NCBI GenBank assembly: GCA_037367355.1
Contig: CM074705.1
Span: 496,001 to 560,000, forward strand
DNA: 64,000 nt
Source of the DNA: Neoscytalidium dimidiatum
Lineage: Eukaryota > Ascomycota > Dothideomycetes > Botryosphaeriales > Botryosphaeriaceae
Direction: 5' to 3'
The notes beneath the pieces were generated by a model, which was not told where the DNA came from, did not search any database, and saw only the letters and a list, made by a program, of their open reading frames with translations. Position 1 is the first letter of the stretch, and every line of letters starts with the position of its first letter. Shown here piece after piece: positions 58,928 through 64,000 of this stretch. The position numbers and the translations under genes were made by a program.

Positions 58928-60471
58928 TTTTGGTGGTGGGTTGTTGGAGAGGGTTGTTGGTTGGAGCGAGTGCGAGGTGCTTCGAGAGCAATTGATGGTC
59001 AGATGGGATGATTGATTGTGTTGGTGATGGGAAGGAAAAGCACTGGAGGGTTGGTGGGCGTGTTTATATATTCAACGGCCGGCATGGGACACGAGAGTGA
59101 GCGGGGGGCAAGAGCTCATTGCGCTGGCAGGTCCGGCCCGCCGACGAGTGGACAGGAGGTACAGCAGGGCAGTAGCAACGGGTACTCGACGACGTCAGAA
59201 TAACGGCAACCGGCCACGGACTGGGCTTGCGGACCGGTGTAGTCAAGGAAAGCTCGGATACATACGGGGCATACTGCTATCATTGGCAACCGTCTGATGC
59301 GGAGAAGTGGCTGGCCGGTGAAATACGAGAGTACAGAATGGTGGAATCACATGAGGCCCCATTGTTCGAAGGGTTCAGAAGCGGAAAACTGGAGATTCGA
59401 AGGCGGTCAAGTGGAGAGCTGGTTTGCGGGCTCGTACTTGGTTCGGGCGACACGGTTTGCACGGAAGCCATAGCTGGAGTGATGTGGTGGTGCAGGAGCC
59501 AAGAGTAGCTCGTATTTTCCTGCCTGGCCCGCACGCCTTGCTGAGAACAGCGAAGAAGAGCTCGTGTTCGACGGGGACTACTCGGTGTCACCCTACGGTC
59601 GCATTAGTGAGCCTTCACTCCACCGTTTAATTTAAGTAAACAAGACGTCAAAAGGAGGCGGCACGCGGGAGGCGGCTAAGTCGGACGCCCGCCGGATGAG
59701 GCTTGCGCTACTCCCGCCCAGGTACGACATCTGCGCCGCCTTATGCCCATAGGGCCATTGCCCCGTCCACCTGACGTGCCCAAGCCTTTTGCACCCATGC
59801 ACACCCCGCATTCAATCCCCATCGCCGGGCTCTTGTTGCGTCCAATTGCCAGGACCTGGCCGTCGAGAACACTCCACATTCGGACATGCATAGCGCTGCG
59901 AGGGGCGAGCAGCTCGAGTCGACCCATGGCCGGCTCGAGATTCTTTGATTGATCGGCCTTGCGGTGGGCCTTTTGCTGTTTTCGCAAGAGCAAACAACGT
60001 GGCGATTCCTTTGGTTCCGTGCAACCCGTCAGCCCTCTTCTCTTTCGATCTCACCCTTCGCGCCTTCGATCCATTTGGCAACACGCTGGCGGTGAGGCAA
60101 TCATCGATTATCGCAACCTCTTCGGCGCTGAGGTTTGCCGTTACGCTGCGACTCTGGGGAAGGCCACGTCGATCATGTCGGTCAGCGCGGCTGATGTGTT
60201 CGCTTCCTGCGGAGGAAAAGAAGCGATCAACTGCAGGATCGGCGCACGCTGTAGATCGTTACCTCCATTCGCTTCTGTGCCTGCGCAAGAGATCCTGCAG
60301 GTCAGCTGTACATGATCGAAGGATCAATTCGTCGTCCAACCCATAATTCCATTTCTACATTCAACCTTTGCACCTAGCTGGCCTTTTCATTTTCTTTTTC
60401 CATGAGACTCTTATATCCAAAAAAAAAAAATCGCACTTGGCGCCGTTCTCATTTGCATTTCCCGTCTCGTC
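58928..60471. other. Long intergenic region, about 1.5 kb
   Basis: No gene supported; contains the promoter of the secreted protein gene and an A run near 60420. Confidence 0.4.
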
Positions 60472-61741
<1,270 letters not shown>

Positions 61742-63154
61742 GGTGTGTGGGCGGAAAGCGGGATGCGTGCGAGGTGTCGCGTCAGTAGAGTTGGAATATT
61801 TTCTGGGGAAGCTCGGCCGCCCGACTCGCCATCGCCGACATCGGACTTGGCCTGCTTTGGTATAACCACAACACCTGGCCTGAGAATAAGATGAGAAAAA
61901 CCCCTGCGATTGAATTTTTCTCTGGTGATATCGTAGGAGAAGGGGTTTTTCCCCCTTTTAAAAAAGGCGAAAACTCTTCCATAGACTTACTTCGCTTCTC
62001 TCAACACTATACTTCCCTGCCTTCATGGAGGTGGGTACAGTTTTTTCTCCAGGTCCTCCCTCCGATTCCATAGTTCATCACTGTGACATTAGTATCTAGA
62101 TGAATCGTTTCATACACTGGTAATTATCACAATGCGAATACAACGATTGGATCATTTGAAGCAAGCATCTTTCAACAGCAGATTTTCGCCAACTTTGTGA
62201 AGCCCTTTGACGAGTAAGCCACTAGACGAAGTGTAAATGTCATCAACCATAAGCATCTGCCTAAGTATTCATCAATGAATCATGCAGTTTCCCAACGATG
62301 CGGTACACCCTAATTCTTTGGCGAGGCTCTATTTTCTACAGATACCTATAACGCTCTGTCCTTCCCCTTCCCTCCTTCAGAAGTTTTATTACCGTCAACA
62401 TCATGGCCGGTACCGCCGACTCTCCTGAACGACCTAGAGAAGCTCATCATCACCTAATAACACTACCAATCACTATGATCCCTAAACACTCCCATTCTCA
62501 TTTCTGATCCGCGCCCACAAAATGCAATTGTGACGCGTGGAGCATCACCCAGGCAGAAATGGACGAAAGACTTCTTGCGTCCAGGGAGCGAGACGCAGTA
62601 GTGCTCCTCGTCGCGCGGTCACAGTTCAAGGCGGTATTTCCTTGTTGAGATGAGGTTGTTGTCACCGCCCGTTGAGACATTCCTGACTAGAAGTGCGAGC
62701 TTTATAGCAAAGGAAGAAGCGGCAAGGACACGGCGGCTGACCCTGAGGCTACCTTTCGCGTGGGTTGCAGGATTGGTAGTGTGCGCGCGCGAACATTGGC
62801 ATCCGTAAAGGTGTAGACGGAGTGCTTCCCGATAAATGTGTTCAGCCTGTGGGCTCGAGTCCGTGGGCCGTGTGCGAGCCCGCAATCCGTTCCTGGCCGC
62901 GCGAAATGCCAGCAAACTCCGACAATATGCCCAATGAAGACCGCCGACAACGGCATTGTCGAACAAAACAACAAACCTACACGAATCCTCTACCGACCCG
63001 TTCCGGAAGCGCCAAAGAAACGCCACCCGCAGGTAAGCATGTACCCAACCTTAATCCCATCACCACCAACCGTAGACCACGCCCCTACGAATCCACAGAA
63101 ACCAGAGTGACCGGCTCTCCTATCCTTTAACCCGCACCCTATCGTGTTTGCTCC
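61742..63154. other. Intergenic, about 1.4 kb
   Basis: LYS12 promoter side and 3' flank of the last gene. No recognised gene; short frames around 62619-63130 have no domain. Confidence 0.4.
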
Positions 63155-64000
63155 TCAATCCTTCCTCCTCCCCGGCGCCATGAACGGCTTGTTCACACCC
63201 CCAGCCGCCCACCCCTGCACGCTCCTCCTCATCCCCAGCGTCTTCCTGGGCAGCCCAGTTCCACCGGGCCCGGCCAATTTCCCCATCGACGTCTGATGGA
63301 ACGTCGCAGCCGGCACGACGTCCGCCGTCGCGCCCGCAGCCTCGGCTCCAGCCCCATCATCATCCCCACCACCACCATCCACCCTCCCCTCATCATTCTC
63401 AGCCTCCATCTCCCCATCCTCTACGGGCGGCGGCGACGGCGGCGGCGGCGGCGGCGGCGAGCTCGACAACAAGGAGTAAGGCCTCCTCCCGTACCCAGCC
63501 GGCGGCAGGGCCGGCGCCCGTCCTCCATCCTCGTATTCCGCTTCCCTGCGCCTGGGCCGGCCCTCCAGCGGCGCCGTGCGCAACTTATGCCCGACAGGCG
63601 CGTCCAGCCCTGCACGGCCGGACGAAGGAAAATGAAAAGAAGAAGGAAAAGAAGAGTTATAATTATTAGGCAGGGGGCCCGTCGCGTTTCGCCGCGATAG
63701 GGCTGATGAAGCAGGAGCAGGAGCGGGTCCGGGTCCGGGTCCGGGTCCGGGTCCGGGTCCAGACCTCTGATCGCGCACCACGTTCCCAACATCCCGGAGC
63801 GGCGCCTTCTCAGGCGCGGTGCTGGCGCGCTTGAGGGACGCGGGAGGCTTGGTCGAGGGCGCTACCGCCGCCGTTGCCGCCGCCGCCGCCGCCGTGGCGG
63901 ATGCTTGTGTCTTGAGCTTCTTCCCCCTGACAAAGCTTATCGCGTTGCGCACCTGCTCGTCCGGCTCGCTGCTCCTGCGCGCCGCCGACGACGGCCTGCC
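63155..64000 (-). CDS. Low-complexity protein, C-terminal part
   Basis: A minus-strand frame is open from the right window edge to a TGA at 63157-63155, about 281 residues visible; the start is outside. Composition is Ala, Pro, Arg and Ser-rich, with a six-fold Gly-Pro run encoded by GGGTCC repeats at 63725-63760, a Pro run, and an acidic Asp/Glu/Gly tract. The more conserved-looking end is TFHQTSMGKLAGPGGTGLPR, then KTLGMRRSVQGW and KPFMAPGRRKD, basic and probably nuclear. I do not recognise the family. Confidence 0.6.
   Translation of the reverse strand, partial: GRPSSAARRSSEPDEQVRNAISFVRGKKLKTQASATAAAAAATAAVAPSTKPPASLKRASTAPEKAPLRDVGNVVRDQRSGPGPGPGPGPGPAPAPASSALSRRNATGPLPNNYNSSFPSSFHFPSSGRAGLDAPVGHKLRTAPLEGRPRRREAEYEDGGRAPALPPAGYGRRPYSLLSSSPPPPPPPSPPPVEDGEMEAENDEGRVDGGGGDDDGAGAEAAGATADVVPAATFHQTSMGKLAGPGGTGLPRKTLGMRRSVQGWAAGGVNKPFMAPGRRKD
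63725..63760. repeat. (GGGTCC)6 minisatellite in coding sequence
   Basis: Six exact 6-base units encoding a Gly-Pro run on the minus strand. Confidence 0.95.

Noticed and set aside
58382..59011. 209-codon plus-strand frame
   Set aside because: Antisense of the small secreted protein at 58472-58927; Gly/Ala/Arg-rich shadow.

Overview
The window is nuclear DNA of a filamentous ascomycete (Pezizomycotina-type). Genes carry short introns of about 45-120 bases with GT..AG ends and CTAAC/CTGAT-like branch sites. There is a fungal alpha-aminoadipate lysine gene (LYS12), and Zn2Cys6, HET, NACHT-ankyrin and caspase-family genes. Many dead genes carry C-to-T type nonsense changes of the kind left by repeat-induced point mutation (RIP). 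All exon boundaries were read by eye from splice signals and reading frame; no search or RNA evidence was available.

Layout. 1-12 kb: the 3' part of proline dehydrogenase, a flavin-reductase-like flavoprotein, a broken Zn2Cys6 transcription factor, a YCII-domain gene, remnants of a class II diterpene cyclase and of a cytochrome P450 (a dead diterpene-type locus cut by an LTR-like element), then pyrroline-5-carboxylate reductase. 13.9-22.3 kb: a TPR-CHAT protease-like gene, a decayed caspase-domain gene directly behind it on the same strand, a tiny Cys-rich secreted peptide and a decayed HET gene. 23-35 kb: a second, AT-shifted copy of the LTR-like element, a Dal5-type MFS transporter, mediator subunit Med8, a decayed F-box/DUF7730-like gene, threonine dehydratase and a DHA1-type MFS transporter.

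35-44 kb: a membrane protein interrupted by one stop codon, and a large NLR-like gene (membrane segments, SesB-type esterase, NACHT, ankyrin repeats) with a GC-AG intron and one frameshift. 44-64 kb: a twin-CX9C protein, secreted RNase T2, tRNA-Val(UAC), a multi-pass membrane protein, an arylsulfotransferase-like protein, two small secreted proteins, homoisocitrate dehydrogenase (LYS12), and the C-terminus of a low-complexity protein running off the right edge.

The housekeeping genes (PRODH, P5CR, MED8, ILV1, LYS12, RNase T2) look intact. The accessory genes between 3 and 43 kb are mostly damaged. The most interesting part is the adjacent CHAT and caspase-like genes (two clan CD protease folds) with HET and NLR genes nearby: a candidate cell-death or allorecognition locus in decay.
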